NCBI RefSeq assembly: GCF_004340965.1
Contig: NZ_SLYA01000003.1
Location: forward strand, 558,001-622,000
Length of the DNA: 64,000 nt
Source: Sphingomonas sp. PP-CE-1A-559
Lineage (GTDB): Bacteria > Pseudomonadota > Alphaproteobacteria > Sphingomonadales > Sphingomonadaceae
Reading direction: 5' to 3'
The position numbers were made by a program, and so were the translations under genes. Shown here piece by piece: positions 40,371-50,273 of the stretch. The notes below the pieces were generated by a model that was not told the origin of the DNA, searched no databases, and saw nothing but the letters and a program-made list of their open reading frames with translations. How positions within the stretch are numbered: position 1 is the stretch's first letter; every line of letters starts with the position of its first letter.

Positions 40371-42866
40371 CTAGCTAGAGCGTGCGGCGTCTTTCATCAT
40401 CCCGGCGACCTTGGCCGTCAGCGCTTCCAGTGTGAACGGCTTCGTCAACAGCTCCATGCCGGGTTCGAGATGGCCGTTTCCGACTGCGGCGTTCTCGGCA
40501 TAGCCGGTGATGAAGAGCACCTTCAGACCCGGCCGCAACGATCGCGCGGCATCGGCGACCTGGCGCCCGTTCATACCGTTGGGCAGCCCGACGTCGGTGA
40601 TGAGGAGTTCGATCTGGGTCCCCGCCTGCAGCATCTTGAGCCCGGCTGCACCATCGGCCGCACCGATCACGGTGTAGCCCGCTTCGCCAAGAACCTCGTC
40701 GATCAGATGACGGATGGTCGCCTCGTCGTCGACGACCAGAACGGTTCCTCTGCCCACGGTCGTCGCGGTAGCGATCGCGGCTTCCTGCTCAGCCAGACCG
40801 GCATCGCCGTAGTGGCGCGGCAAGTAGATGCAGATCGTCGTTCCGATCCCCAGCTCGGAATAGATCCGGACCTGACCCTCGGACTGGCGGGCAAAGCCGT
40901 AGATCATCGACAAGCCCAGACCGGTACCCTCGCCGAGCGGCTTGGTCGTGAAGAACGGTTCGAAGGCGCGTTCGATGGTTTCCGCACTCATTCCGGTGCC
41001 GGTGTCGGTGACGCAGATCGAGAGATATTGGCCGGGCGGCAGATCGCGTTCGCGGCCCGAACGATCGTCGAGCCATTTGTTGGCGGTCTCGATCGTCAGC
41101 CGCCCGCCGTCGGGCATCGCGTCGCGGGCATTGATGCTGAGGTTGAGGAGAGCGTTTTCCAACTGGCCCGCATCGATGCAGGCAGGCCAGAGACCGCCCG
41201 CACCGACGACCTCGATATCGATCGCGGGCCCGACCGTCCGGCGAAGCAGGTCTTCCATGCCGGCGATCAACCGGTTCACCTCGGTGGGCTTCGGATCGAG
41301 CGTCTGGCGTCGCGAGAACGCCAGCAGGCGCTGTGTCAGCGACGCCGCGCGCCGTCCTGCGCCCTGCGCCGCCAGCACGAAGCGGTCGAGATCGTCGAGC
41401 CGCCCGCGTGCGACGCGCATCTGGAGCAACTCGAGATTGCCCATCATGCCGGTCAGCAGATTGTTGAAATCATGCGCGAGCCCGCCGGTAAGCTGACCGA
41501 CCGCCTCCATCTTCTGCGCCTGGCGAAGTTGATCCTGGGTATGCGCGAGTTCCGCCTCGCGCGCTTTCTCCGCGGTGATATCCCGACCCGTCGCATAGGT
41601 CAGGTCGCCGGCGGGCGCGGCAACCCACGCGATCCATCGGAACGAGCCGTCCTTGTGGCGATAGCGGTTCTGGATATGGGGCTGCTCGCCAGCCTTCGCG
41701 GCCTGATAGGCGTCGACCGTGTCCTGGTGATCGTCTGGAAGGACGAACTCGTTGACATGACGTCCGACCAGCTCGTCGTGCTTATAGCCCAGCACCGTCG
41801 TCCACGCAGGATTCACCCGACGAAAGACGCCATCGAAATCGATGATCAGCATCAGGTCGGGCGAGGTATCCCACATGCGATCGCGTTCGGCGGTTCGCTT
41901 GTCGATCTGATCCTCGAGCGTTTCGTTGAGGTCGCGCAATGCCTCCTCCGCCGCACGGCGGGCGGAGATGTCGTTGAACAGGATCGCGACCCGACGATCC
42001 GTCGCATCGCCGACGCGAAAGGCGTAGACATCGAACCAGCGACCGAGCGCCGCGGAGCCCTCCTCGAAGCGAACCGGTTCGCCGGTCCGCGCGACCCGTC
42101 CGTAGATCTCGTAGAAATGCTCCTCCAGATCGGGGACCGCGTCGCGCAACCAACGGCCCCGGACCGCCTCGACGAAGCCGGTCTGGCGATAGAAGGCCGG
42201 GTTCGCCTCGATGACGCGGTAGTCGATCGGTGCTGCGGCATCGCCAAGGTCGACCTCGACGATGCAGAACCCGGATTCGATGGAATCGAACAGCGTACGA
42301 TAGCGCGCGTCGCTGTGGGTCAATTGCTCCCGGCTGACCTGAAGCTCGTCGTAGCGGCGATTACGGTCCGCGACGGTGCGCCGCAGATCGAGCTGAGCCA
42401 TGACCTGCCGCGCCAGGACGAGCAGAGTCTCCTGCTGGAGTTCGGTAAATTCCCGCGCACGATGATCCAGGACGCAGAGCGTCCCGATCGCCAGTCCGTC
42501 CGCGGTCTTGAGCAACGCGCCGGCATAGGCACGGATGTGCGGGTCCCCGGTAACCAGGGGATTGCAGTCGAACCGGTGATCCTTGGTCAGGTCGGGAACG
42601 ACGAGGAGATCGTCTTCCAGCAGCGCCTTGACGCAGAACGAACTTTCGAGCGGCGTCTCGCGCACGCCGAGGCCGACTTCCGCCTTGAAGAACTGCCGTC
42701 CGTCCCCGACCAGGTTCACGACGGCAATGGGGGCATCGCAGAGCTTGGCAGTAAGCGCTGCCAGCTCGTCGAACGACCGTTCGCGTGGCGAGTCCATCAC
42801 GTCGTAGCATGCCAACGCCGCCAGCCGGTGCCGCTCGGAATCGTTGAACTCGTCGAGGTTTGCCAA
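40371..42866 (-). CDS. Hybrid sensor histidine kinase (GAF-PAS-PAS-HisKA-HATPase-REC)
   Basis: 831 residues, no membrane segment, so a soluble sensor. GAF domain about residues 20-160 (AVVNLVGDGRQFFKAEVGLG, IGTLCVLDHR), PAS about 185-305 and 330-435 (DGVFRRVNPAWTTVLGYKHD), dimerisation/phospho-acceptor box LTGGLAHDFNNLLTGMMGNL with His465, ATPase with DTGTGMSAETIERAFEPFFT and TGLGLSMIYGF, and a receiver with VLVVDDEATIRHL and Asp758. The start is a TTG, the only one covering the full GAF domain. No separate regulator gene adjoins; it shares its layout with the next kinase. Confidence 0.88.
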   Translation of the reverse strand: MANLDEFNDSERHRLAALACYDVMDSPRERSFDELAALTAKLCDAPIAVVNLVGDGRQFFKAEVGLGVRETPLESSFCVKALLEDDLLVVPDLTKDHRFDCNPLVTGDPHIRAYAGALLKTADGLAIGTLCVLDHRAREFTELQQETLLVLARQVMAQLDLRRTVADRNRRYDELQVSREQLTHSDARYRTLFDSIESGFCIVEVDLGDAAAPIDYRVIEANPAFYRQTGFVEAVRGRWLRDAVPDLEEHFYEIYGRVARTGEPVRFEEGSAALGRWFDVYAFRVGDATDRRVAILFNDISARRAAEEALRDLNETLEDQIDKRTAERDRMWDTSPDLMLIIDFDGVFRRVNPAWTTVLGYKHDELVGRHVNEFVLPDDHQDTVDAYQAAKAGEQPHIQNRYRHKDGSFRWIAWVAAPAGDLTYATGRDITAEKAREAELAHTQDQLRQAQKMEAVGQLTGGLAHDFNNLLTGMMGNLELLQMRVARGRLDDLDRFVLAAQGAGRRAASLTQRLLAFSRRQTLDPKPTEVNRLIAGMEDLLRRTVGPAIDIEVVGAGGLWPACIDAGQLENALLNLSINARDAMPDGGRLTIETANKWLDDRSGRERDLPPGQYLSICVTDTGTGMSAETIERAFEPFFTTKPLGEGTGLGLSMIYGFARQSEGQVRIYSELGIGTTICIYLPRHYGDAGLAEQEAAIATATTVGRGTVLVVDDEATIRHLIDEVLGEAGYTVIGAADGAAGLKMLQAGTQIELLITDVGLPNGMNGRQVADAARSLRPGLKVLFITGYAENAAVGNGHLEPGMELLTKPFTLEALTAKVAGMMKDAARSS

Positions 42867-43035
42867 TGGTCCGGTTTCTGTCTTGGGAGGTGCGCCAGTG
42901 GTCCACTACCACCTCTCTAACGGCAGGCAACGCGCAGATTTTGCCTGCTATCCGAACCTCTTGTCGACTATACGACCCAACTTGGTGATCAATATCTGCA
43001 GTACGGCGCGCTGTCGGTAGCGACGAAACAGGCGA

Positions 43036-43063
43036 GGGGACGTCCCGCTCGGTACAAGTCCCC
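43036..43063 (-). terminator. Hairpin after the LOV kinase gene
   Basis: GGGGAC (43036-43041) and GTCCCC (43058-43063) form an inverted repeat just beyond the stop of the leftward kinase at 43078. A T-tract is missing, so termination is only a suggestion. Confidence 0.35.
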
Positions 43064-43077
43064 GTCAGATGATCGTA

Positions 43078-45882
43078 TCACCGCATCGCGATGACCCGGT
43101 GCAGCACACTCGATAACTGGTCGATCGAGTAGGGCTTGTGGATCAGCTCGAACCCGTGGCTGCTGTCCTGCGCGAGCACGTTACTGTATCCGCTGGTCAG
43201 TACCACCGGCAGGTCGGGATATCGGATCCGTATCGCCTGACCCAGTTCGATGCCTGACATTCCGGGCATGACGACATCGGAGAAGACGGCGTCGAACCGG
43301 TCGGCCGCGGCTTCCAGTTCGCCAAGCGCATGGGCGGCGTCCTTGGCCAGCACCGTGGTGTAGCCGAGTTCGGCCAAGGCCGACCGGGCAAACTCTCCGA
43401 CCTGTGGGTTGTCTTCGACGACGAGAATGCACGCGCCATCACCCGACGCGACCTGCCGGGGAGTGTCGTCGCGAACGATCGCGGTCTGCTCTCCCATCAT
43501 GCGCGGCAGGTACAGCGTGAAGGTCGTGCCGGTGCCGACCTCGCTTTCGACCATGACCTCGCCGCCCGATTGCTTGGCAAAGCCGAACACCTGGCTGAGG
43601 CCAAGCCCGGTTCCTTTCCCGACATCCTTGGTCGTGAAGAACGGCTCGAAGATATGATCGATCCGATCGGCGGAAATGCCTTCGCCCGTATCGGTGAGCG
43701 AGATCGCGATGAAGTCACCGGCAACGGCTGGGTGCGACCGCACGGACGGCATGCCGTCGACCGACTCGACACGGATGGTAAGACGCCCGTCGCCATTCAT
43801 CGCATCGCGCGCGTTTACCGCCATGTTGATGATCGCAGTGTCGAACTGGTTGCGATCGGCGTGGATATGGCAGGGGCAGGACGCCGACTCCAACGCGACC
43901 TCTATGAGCGAACCGGCAAGCGTTCGCACCATGTCCGCCAGCACCCGAACGCTTTCCTGGGCGTCGAAGGATTCAGGCAGCAGGGCCTGGCGTCGCGCGA
44001 AGGCGAGCAGCTGGTTCGTCAATTTGGCCGCGCGATCGGCGGTCTCCGCGATCGCCTGAATGTAGCGTTCGCGGCGTTCGTCCGTCAGGTTGGGCCGGCG
44101 CAGAAGATCGACCGACCCACGGATGACGGTGAGGAGGTTGTTGAAGTCATGCGCCACGCCGCCCGTTAGGTGCCCCACCGCCTCGACCTTCTGCGCTTGG
44201 CGAAGCTGATCCTGCGCCGCGTCGAGCTCGATCTGACGCTCCTTTTCGGCGGTGACATCACGCCCCGCGCAATAGAGGAGACCGTTCTCCGGCGCCGCGG
44301 TCCAGGATAGCCAAAGATAGGTCCCGTCCCGGTGCCGGAAGCGGTTCTCGAACGCTGCAGTCTCCAGGCCGGCCGCGAGCCGCGCTATCTCGGCGCGAGT
44401 CTTTTCATGATCGTCGGGGTGCTCGAGCCACTCGGACGTCCGTCCGATGAACATGTCCTCGCTCCAGCCAAGGATACGCGACCATGCCGGGTTGATGCTC
44501 GTCCAGCGTCCCTGCGTATCGGCAACGCCCAGCATGTCGCGCGACAGACGCCAGACGCGGTCGCGTTCGGCTGTACGCTCGGCAACCTGCGCTTCGAGTG
44601 TGCCGTTGAGATGGCTGAGTTCGACCGCCAGTTCATGAAGCTCGGCTTCCGCCTTGCGACGGTCGGTGATGTCGGATGCCGCGCCGTACCAATGGGTGAT
44701 TTCACCATGATCGTCGAACAGCGGCACGGCCTGAACCTGGGCCCATCCGAGCGATCCGTCGGCCAGGTAGACCGGATGTTCGATCCTGTATGTATCGCGA
44801 GCCTCGATCGCACGCTCGAACTCGGCTCGCACGGCATCCCGGCCTTCCGGCGGGACATAGTCGTTGAGCCAGTTGGCGTTTGCGGCGGGCGTATCCGCCA
44901 GGAAGCCGCCGCCGGACAATTCTGCCAGCTCGGTCCAGTCCGCGTTGATGAGATAGCGGACCTCGGTCGATGATCGGACCAGCGCGTCGAGGCGTATGGT
45001 CAGTTCACGGAGTTCGTTCTCCGTCTGGCGGCGCGCGGTGATGTTCTTGAACAGGACCGCGACCTGGTTGTTGCTGGCAGGCTCGATGCGGAAAGCCGAC
45101 AGTTCCAGATGGCGCCCGGTAGCGTCGAGTTCGCGTTCGAAGCGAGCCGGTTCACCAGTCCGCAGCACCTCGCCAAAGACGGCGACCCAGCTATCCGCCT
45201 CGTCCGGAAATAGATCGCGAACGTTCCGACCTACGACGTCCGTGATGCCTGCATTGCGTGCGTAGGCCTCATTGGCTTCGAGATGGACATAATCGCTCAA
45301 CGGACCGTGCGGGCCGTCGATGAATTCGATGACGCAGAAGCCTTCATCGATGGCCTCGAAGATCGAGCGATATTTCTCACCGCTCAACAGTAGCTGCCGG
45401 CTTGCCGACCTGAAGGTCGTGACGTCGACCTGACTGCCGAAGAAATACAGCAGGTTTCCATCAGGATCGTTGATGGGGCTTACGTACAGCTCGTTGATGA
45501 ACTCAGACCCGTCCCGCCGGTAATTGACGATGTCGATCGCAATCGGTTCGCGCCCAGCTATGGCGTCGCGTAACTTGGCGACATTCTCCGGGTTCGTGTT
45601 GGTACCCTGCAGAAAGCGGCAGTTCTTGCCGATCAGTTCGTTGGCCGAGTAGCCCGACAGTGACGCAAAGGCACGATTGGCGAAAATGATCGGGTTATCG
45701 GGCTGATGCGGATCGGTGAGGATCATCGGCATCTGCGAAGTCTGGATGGCTGAAAACAAGACATCCTTGCGAGGTCCGAGTTGGCCACCCCCCTCGCTAG
45801 CCAGCACCGTTCGAAGAAGGGTTAGCTTCGCGTCCTGGTCGGCATATCGGTCACGTAGATCGGTCGCAGGGGGCGGGCTCAT
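43078..45882 (-). CDS. LOV-domain hybrid histidine kinase, predicted blue-light sensor
   Basis: 934 residues. LOV domain about 42-160, with the flavin-binding signature ELIGKNCRFLQGTNTNPENV whose Cys88 would form the light-induced adduct, and ending in FFGSQVDVT. PAS domains follow (about 175-285, 300-410 and 445-550), then LTGGVAHDFNNLLTVIRGSV with His578, an ATPase with DTGEGISADRIDHIFEPFFT and TGLGLSQVFGF, and a receiver ILVVEDNPQVGEFARSALAE with Asp869. No transmembrane segment. Blue-light sensing follows from the Cys and the LOV motif; the output is unknown. Confidence 0.9.
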   Translation of the reverse strand: MSPPPATDLRDRYADQDAKLTLLRTVLASEGGGQLGPRKDVLFSAIQTSQMPMILTDPHQPDNPIIFANRAFASLSGYSANELIGKNCRFLQGTNTNPENVAKLRDAIAGREPIAIDIVNYRRDGSEFINELYVSPINDPDGNLLYFFGSQVDVTTFRSASRQLLLSGEKYRSIFEAIDEGFCVIEFIDGPHGPLSDYVHLEANEAYARNAGITDVVGRNVRDLFPDEADSWVAVFGEVLRTGEPARFERELDATGRHLELSAFRIEPASNNQVAVLFKNITARRQTENELRELTIRLDALVRSSTEVRYLINADWTELAELSGGGFLADTPAANANWLNDYVPPEGRDAVRAEFERAIEARDTYRIEHPVYLADGSLGWAQVQAVPLFDDHGEITHWYGAASDITDRRKAEAELHELAVELSHLNGTLEAQVAERTAERDRVWRLSRDMLGVADTQGRWTSINPAWSRILGWSEDMFIGRTSEWLEHPDDHEKTRAEIARLAAGLETAAFENRFRHRDGTYLWLSWTAAPENGLLYCAGRDVTAEKERQIELDAAQDQLRQAQKVEAVGHLTGGVAHDFNNLLTVIRGSVDLLRRPNLTDERRERYIQAIAETADRAAKLTNQLLAFARRQALLPESFDAQESVRVLADMVRTLAGSLIEVALESASCPCHIHADRNQFDTAIINMAVNARDAMNGDGRLTIRVESVDGMPSVRSHPAVAGDFIAISLTDTGEGISADRIDHIFEPFFTTKDVGKGTGLGLSQVFGFAKQSGGEVMVESEVGTGTTFTLYLPRMMGEQTAIVRDDTPRQVASGDGACILVVEDNPQVGEFARSALAELGYTTVLAKDAAHALGELEAAADRFDAVFSDVVMPGMSGIELGQAIRIRYPDLPVVLTSGYSNVLAQDSSHGFELIHKPYSIDQLSSVLHRVIAMR

Positions 45883-46213
45883 GGCGACTGTCTACCGCGC
45901 GGCTACATGCCTGAAAACAAAGAACAGGAGGAATTCGAACACCGTCTCGACGGGGCTCAGATCGCTTCGGCGCGGCAAATCGAGCCCTCGAACTTCCCGT
46001 CCTCCTGAACCCATCCCGGTGGAGGTGGTGACAGCTGTCATGCTGCCATTCCCAACTCACGAGACGGATGGAAGAACCTAGGGAGCCGGAAACCACTCCG
46101 GAGCCCTCCGCGAGGCAAAGCACCGGCCCGCCATAGTGGTACGTCAGGCGACGGTGCCTCGGCTCGCTTGCGCACCAAAATTGCTCGTAAAGCGCTCAGT
46201 CCGGCGTCTTATC
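45883..46213. other. Intergenic region upstream of the LOV kinase gene; no gene seen
   Basis: About 330 bases between the LOV kinase start and the end of the next TonB receptor. I see no gene here. It must carry the kinase promoter; I searched for the GGAAC-type general stress promoter on the coding strand and did not find one. Confidence 0.5.
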
Positions 46214-48496
46214 TCAAAATGCGACCTTGAACTGACCGCCGATGATCCGCGGTTCGTTGATCATGCCCGTCAGGTTGTTGAAGTCGATCGCGCTGATGCT
46301 GCGATACTGGTTGGTGATGTTGCGGACGAACGCGCCGACCTCATACCCCTGTGGCGATTTATAGCCGACCTTGAGCCCGCCTTCGAGCGAAGACTTGCCG
46401 GTGAACTCGACCGCTTCGTACAGGAAGAAGTTGATGCGGCTGCGATAGACCCAGTCGGTGTACGCGTAGACCTCACCGCCATTGGCGAGCGGGATGCCGT
46501 AGCGTGCGGTCCAGTTGGCGATCCAGCGCGGGGCCTGGGGAAGATCGTTACCGTCGATCACCGCGAACCCGTTCACGATCGGATCGAGCACGGTGCAGGT
46601 CGCGCACACGCCCACACCAATGCCGCGATCGCGGATCTCGGTGAAGTTGTAACTGCCGCTCGCGGTCAGGGTCAGTTCGGGAACCGGCCGCGCCTCGAAT
46701 TCACCCTCGACGCCGTAGCCGATCGCCTTGTTCGCGCTGATCAGCCGTGCCGAATTGCTGCTGCCGCCGACCGCGGTGATCTGCAGGTCCTTGGTGCTGT
46801 ACCAATAGGCATCGAGCGAGAAGTTCACTTTCCGATCGAGCAGCGTCCCCTTGAAGCCGCTCTCGCCCGAGAAGGTGGTCTGCTTGGGCGCCGTGCTCTG
46901 GACGCTGCCGAAGGTCACGCGGTCCTGGATCGCCGGGCCCTGATAGCCGGTCGCGAGCCGCGAATAGACGTTGATCGCGGGCGTCAGTTCATAGGTCGCG
47001 CTCGCGTCCCAGGTGACGTTCGAACCGCGGACGACCGCGCGCGCCGGCAACGTGTCGCTGATCCCGGTGCCGGGGATCGGCGCAGTGACGAGGTCGTTGC
47101 GATAGTCGTGCGAATAGCGGACGCCCGCGCGCAACGTCAGCAGGTCGATGGGCTTGGTCTCGATCGAGGCGAACGCGCCGTAATTCTCGTTGCGGTTGTC
47201 GTGGTAGATATCCTGGTCGAGATCGGTCGCGCGCGATCCGGTACCGCCGAACGCATAGTCATACTGGTGGTAGCGCAGCGTCTGGTGGAAATAATACAGG
47301 CCGCCCTGCAGGCGGATGCCGTTCATGTCCTCGCTGGCGTAACGAAGCTCCTGGCTGAACTCCTTGGGCTTGGTCAGGCCGCCGGTGTTCGACGGGAACA
47401 GTCCGACGCCGATCGTGCCGATCGTTCCGCCGAGGAACGTGTAGTTGTTGCCACCGTCGACATCGCCGGTGCTCTCGACCTTGGCCTGCTCGTATCCGGT
47501 GACCGAGTAGAAGGTGCCGATGCCGTCGAGGTGATAGTCGAGCCGGAGGTTGGTACCCCACTGCGTGAGGCTCTGGCTGGTGTAACCGTCGAGCGTGACG
47601 TGCTTGGGGTCGAAGCCGGTGTTGAAGTCGTTGGTGCCCGGCTTGAACAAACCGGCGCGGAAGATGCGCGGCGAGCCTGTCAGGTCGCGGACGTGGACGT
47701 TCAGCAACGCATTGAAATCGCTGCTGGTATAGCCGAGCTGGAAGCGGCCGGCGACGTCGCGATAGCCCTCCAGCTTGCGGTCCGCATTGCCCGTCGTGGA
47801 ATCGTTCTTCACCCAATCGTCGCGCGACTGGATGATGCCCGACGCGCGGAAGGCGAAGCCGTTGCCGATCGGCAGGTTCAGCGCCGCCTCGCCGTTGATC
47901 GTGTTGTAGGTCGCCCAGGATCCGGTCGCATAGCCCGAGACCTTGTCCGGGTTCGGCTTGGCGGAGTCGATCTTCACGACGCCCGCGGGCGTGTTGCGCC
48001 CGAACAGCGTGCCCTGCGGACCACGCAGCACTTCGACGCTTTGCAGATCGAAGACCGGGAACGACTTCAGCATCGGGTTCTCGAGCGCGACGTCGTCGTA
48101 CACCACCGACACCGGCTGTGCGGCGTTGGGGTCGAAGTCGGTATTGCCGAGACCGCGGATGTAGAAGCGCGGGAAGGTGCGACCAAACGACGACTCGACC
48201 TGGAGGCTCGGCGTGCGCCCGGCGAGGAACCGGATATCGAGGCCGCTCGAATTGAGCACGTCGAGCTTCTCGCCGCTGATCGCGGTGACCGCGAGCGGCA
48301 CGTCCTTCGACGATTCCCGGCGGCGGGTCGCGGTGACGACGATCTCACCGACGCCTTGGTCGCTCGCCGGATCGCTCACCGCTTGTGCAGCCGGCACTTG
48401 TTCCTGTGCGATGGCGGGCACGGCGAAAACGAGCAGCGGCGCGCTGGCGGCGAGCAGGCGGGCGATGGCAGACGTACGAACGGGCAAGCGAATCAT
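46214..48496 (-). CDS. TonB-dependent receptor, broad OM-transporter type
   Basis: 760 residues from the ATG at 48496, where a signal peptide begins (MIRLPVRTSAIARLLAASAP, cleaved after AIA). TonB box region GEIVVTATRRRESSKDVPLA, plug with FYIRGLGNTDFDPNAAQPVS and VEVLRGPQGTLFGRNTPAGV, then a large beta-barrel ending in IIGGQFKVAF. This is the common sphingomonad/caulobacter type with unknown substrates, often sugars or siderophores. The frame is open to 48628, but there is no signal peptide there and AAGGGGGG precedes the shorter start. Next to phosphatase genes. Confidence 0.88.
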   Translation of the reverse strand: MIRLPVRTSAIARLLAASAPLLVFAVPAIAQEQVPAAQAVSDPASDQGVGEIVVTATRRRESSKDVPLAVTAISGEKLDVLNSSGLDIRFLAGRTPSLQVESSFGRTFPRFYIRGLGNTDFDPNAAQPVSVVYDDVALENPMLKSFPVFDLQSVEVLRGPQGTLFGRNTPAGVVKIDSAKPNPDKVSGYATGSWATYNTINGEAALNLPIGNGFAFRASGIIQSRDDWVKNDSTTGNADRKLEGYRDVAGRFQLGYTSSDFNALLNVHVRDLTGSPRIFRAGLFKPGTNDFNTGFDPKHVTLDGYTSQSLTQWGTNLRLDYHLDGIGTFYSVTGYEQAKVESTGDVDGGNNYTFLGGTIGTIGVGLFPSNTGGLTKPKEFSQELRYASEDMNGIRLQGGLYYFHQTLRYHQYDYAFGGTGSRATDLDQDIYHDNRNENYGAFASIETKPIDLLTLRAGVRYSHDYRNDLVTAPIPGTGISDTLPARAVVRGSNVTWDASATYELTPAINVYSRLATGYQGPAIQDRVTFGSVQSTAPKQTTFSGESGFKGTLLDRKVNFSLDAYWYSTKDLQITAVGGSSNSARLISANKAIGYGVEGEFEARPVPELTLTASGSYNFTEIRDRGIGVGVCATCTVLDPIVNGFAVIDGNDLPQAPRWIANWTARYGIPLANGGEVYAYTDWVYRSRINFFLYEAVEFTGKSSLEGGLKVGYKSPQGYEVGAFVRNITNQYRSISAIDFNNLTGMINEPRIIGGQFKVAF

Positions 48497-48691
48497 GGAT
48501 GGTCCCCCCTTGGGTTTCGAACATCCTCCTGCGTCGATCCGTGTGACCCGGATCCGTCGCCAATCGGTAACACCGCTGTAACGCGCGGCAATAGGCGGGG
48601 TTAAGCCCGATGCGTTTTTGCCGGACACCGCGACATCTTTGCCCCACTCCGCGCCGCGGACCGAGGTTCAGGTTATGCTATCGAGGTGCGT

Positions 48692-50263
48692 TCAGGTCAT
48701 CGTCACGGCGGCACGGCCGTGCTCGACGATCGCCGTACCGGACGTCTTGATCACGCCGTCGGGCCGCGTGACGGTATCGACGGTACGGAAGTTTGTCTTC
48801 CACTGGTCGGCATTCACATCGCACAGCAGATATCCGCGCCGGTCGTTGGTCCAGGCGAGGAACGGGTTGCGCGCGCGGATGCGATCCTCGCCCACCCGCC
48901 GGTCCGCGCCGTCGCCGCCTGAAGTGATCGACGTGCCGACGAACTCGACCGCGACGGCATCCCCCTGGCCGCCTTCGGTACGCAGCACGCCTGCATAATT
49001 CTGATGCTCGTCGCCGGTCAGCACGACCATGTTGCCGAGCCCTTCGACCATCTTCAGCACGCGTTCGCGCGGCGCGTCGTAGCCGCCCCAACTGTCCATG
49101 TTGCGTATCGGTGCGGGTTCGTCGCCGGTCCGCCGGTCGAGCGGCATCATCATCACCTGTTGCGCCAGCGCGTTCCAGCGGGCCTTCTTCTGCTTCACGG
49201 CGGTGGCGAGCCATGCCTCCTGGGTCCGTCCCATCACCTGGGCGGCGGGATCGGCCCAGCCGGCACAGCGGGTCTTGAAGCCATCGTCGCACGGCTGGTC
49301 GGTCCGGAACTGCCGCGTGTCGAGCAGATGCAGGTCGAGCAGATTGCCGATCGTCGCCCGGCGATAGATCTGCATGCCAGCGGGGCCCGGAAAGGCCGAG
49401 TGGCGTAGCGGCATGTGCTCGTAATAGGCCTGGAACGCGGCGGCCCGGCGCAGCGCGAACACTTCGGGCGGATCTTTCTCCTGGTCGATCTCGCCGACCC
49501 AGTTGTTCTCGATCTCGTGGTCGTCGAACGTCACGAACCATGCGGCTGCGGCATGCGCAGCCTGCAAGTCGGGGTCGGTCTTGTACTGGGCGTAGCGGCG
49601 GCGATAATCGGCGAGATCGAACAGCTTTTGCCCGGCATGCTCGCGGACGAAGCGGCGGGGCTTGCCGTCATAGCCGACCGGCATCGGCGCGCTCCGGCCC
49701 TCGTAGATATAGTCGCCATAGTGGAAGACGAACGCCGGCTCCTCAGCCGCCAGGTGACGATAGGCGGTATAGAGCCCGTCTTCGTAATTCTGGCAGCCGG
49801 CGACCGCGAAACGCAGCCGGTCGAGCGACGCGCCGGCGATCGGCAGGGTGCGCGCGCATCCTGCGGTCGAACGCTCGTTGCCGACCGTGAAACGGTACCA
49901 ATAAGGGCGATCCGGCTGCAGTCCGGCAACCTCGACATGGACCGAGTGCGCGAGTTCGGGACGCGCCAGCGCTTTGCCGCCGGCCACCGGGGTCGCAAAG
50001 CGCGGATCGGTCGCAACCTGCCACTCCACCTCGACCGGCTGCATCGGCATGCCGCCATGCTCGGCCAGCGGATCGGGGGCGAGCCGGGTCCAGATGACGA
50101 AGCCGTCCGCAGCCGGATCGCCCGCCGCGATACCGAGTCGAAACGGGTAGGCGGAGAACAGCTGCTGCGCGCGCAGGATCGCGGGGGCGCCGATCATCGC
50201 GGCAGTGGCCCCGATCATGGTGCGGCGATTGAGCAGCAGGCGCGAGCCGGTCGTGTCGGTCAT
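48692..50263 (-). CDS. phoD: Alkaline phosphatase D (PhoD-like), Tat-exported
   Basis: 523 residues. Twin-arginine signal: LLLNRRTMIGATAAMIGAPA. PhoD N-terminal domain (LGIAAGDPAADGFVIWTRLA) and metallophosphatase core with FAVAGCQNYEDGLYTAYRHL, FVFHYGDYIYEG, FVTFDDHEIENNWVGE, and LTGDEHQNYAG. These bind Fe/Ca and cleave phosphomonoesters and diesters in the periplasm. A PAP2 phosphatase gene lies 10 bases upstream, so the two form an operon, likely for phosphate scavenging. No phosphate box is recognisable by eye. Confidence 0.88.
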   Translation of the reverse strand: MTDTTGSRLLLNRRTMIGATAAMIGAPAILRAQQLFSAYPFRLGIAAGDPAADGFVIWTRLAPDPLAEHGGMPMQPVEVEWQVATDPRFATPVAGGKALARPELAHSVHVEVAGLQPDRPYWYRFTVGNERSTAGCARTLPIAGASLDRLRFAVAGCQNYEDGLYTAYRHLAAEEPAFVFHYGDYIYEGRSAPMPVGYDGKPRRFVREHAGQKLFDLADYRRRYAQYKTDPDLQAAHAAAAWFVTFDDHEIENNWVGEIDQEKDPPEVFALRRAAAFQAYYEHMPLRHSAFPGPAGMQIYRRATIGNLLDLHLLDTRQFRTDQPCDDGFKTRCAGWADPAAQVMGRTQEAWLATAVKQKKARWNALAQQVMMMPLDRRTGDEPAPIRNMDSWGGYDAPRERVLKMVEGLGNMVVLTGDEHQNYAGVLRTEGGQGDAVAVEFVGTSITSGGDGADRRVGEDRIRARNPFLAWTNDRRGYLLCDVNADQWKTNFRTVDTVTRPDGVIKTSGTAIVEHGRAAVTMT

Positions 50264-50273
50264 GAGTGTCTCG

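Noticed and set aside
40470-42920. An 816-codon open frame on the plus strand
   Set aside because: Antisense to the GAF-PAS hybrid kinase, whose motifs are all in order. The plus-strand product has no domain pattern.
46136-48604. An 822-codon open frame on the plus strand
   Set aside because: It is antisense to a TonB-dependent receptor with complete plug and barrel motifs; its product is rich in Arg, Asp and Ala with no motif. High-GC genes often leave long open antisense frames.
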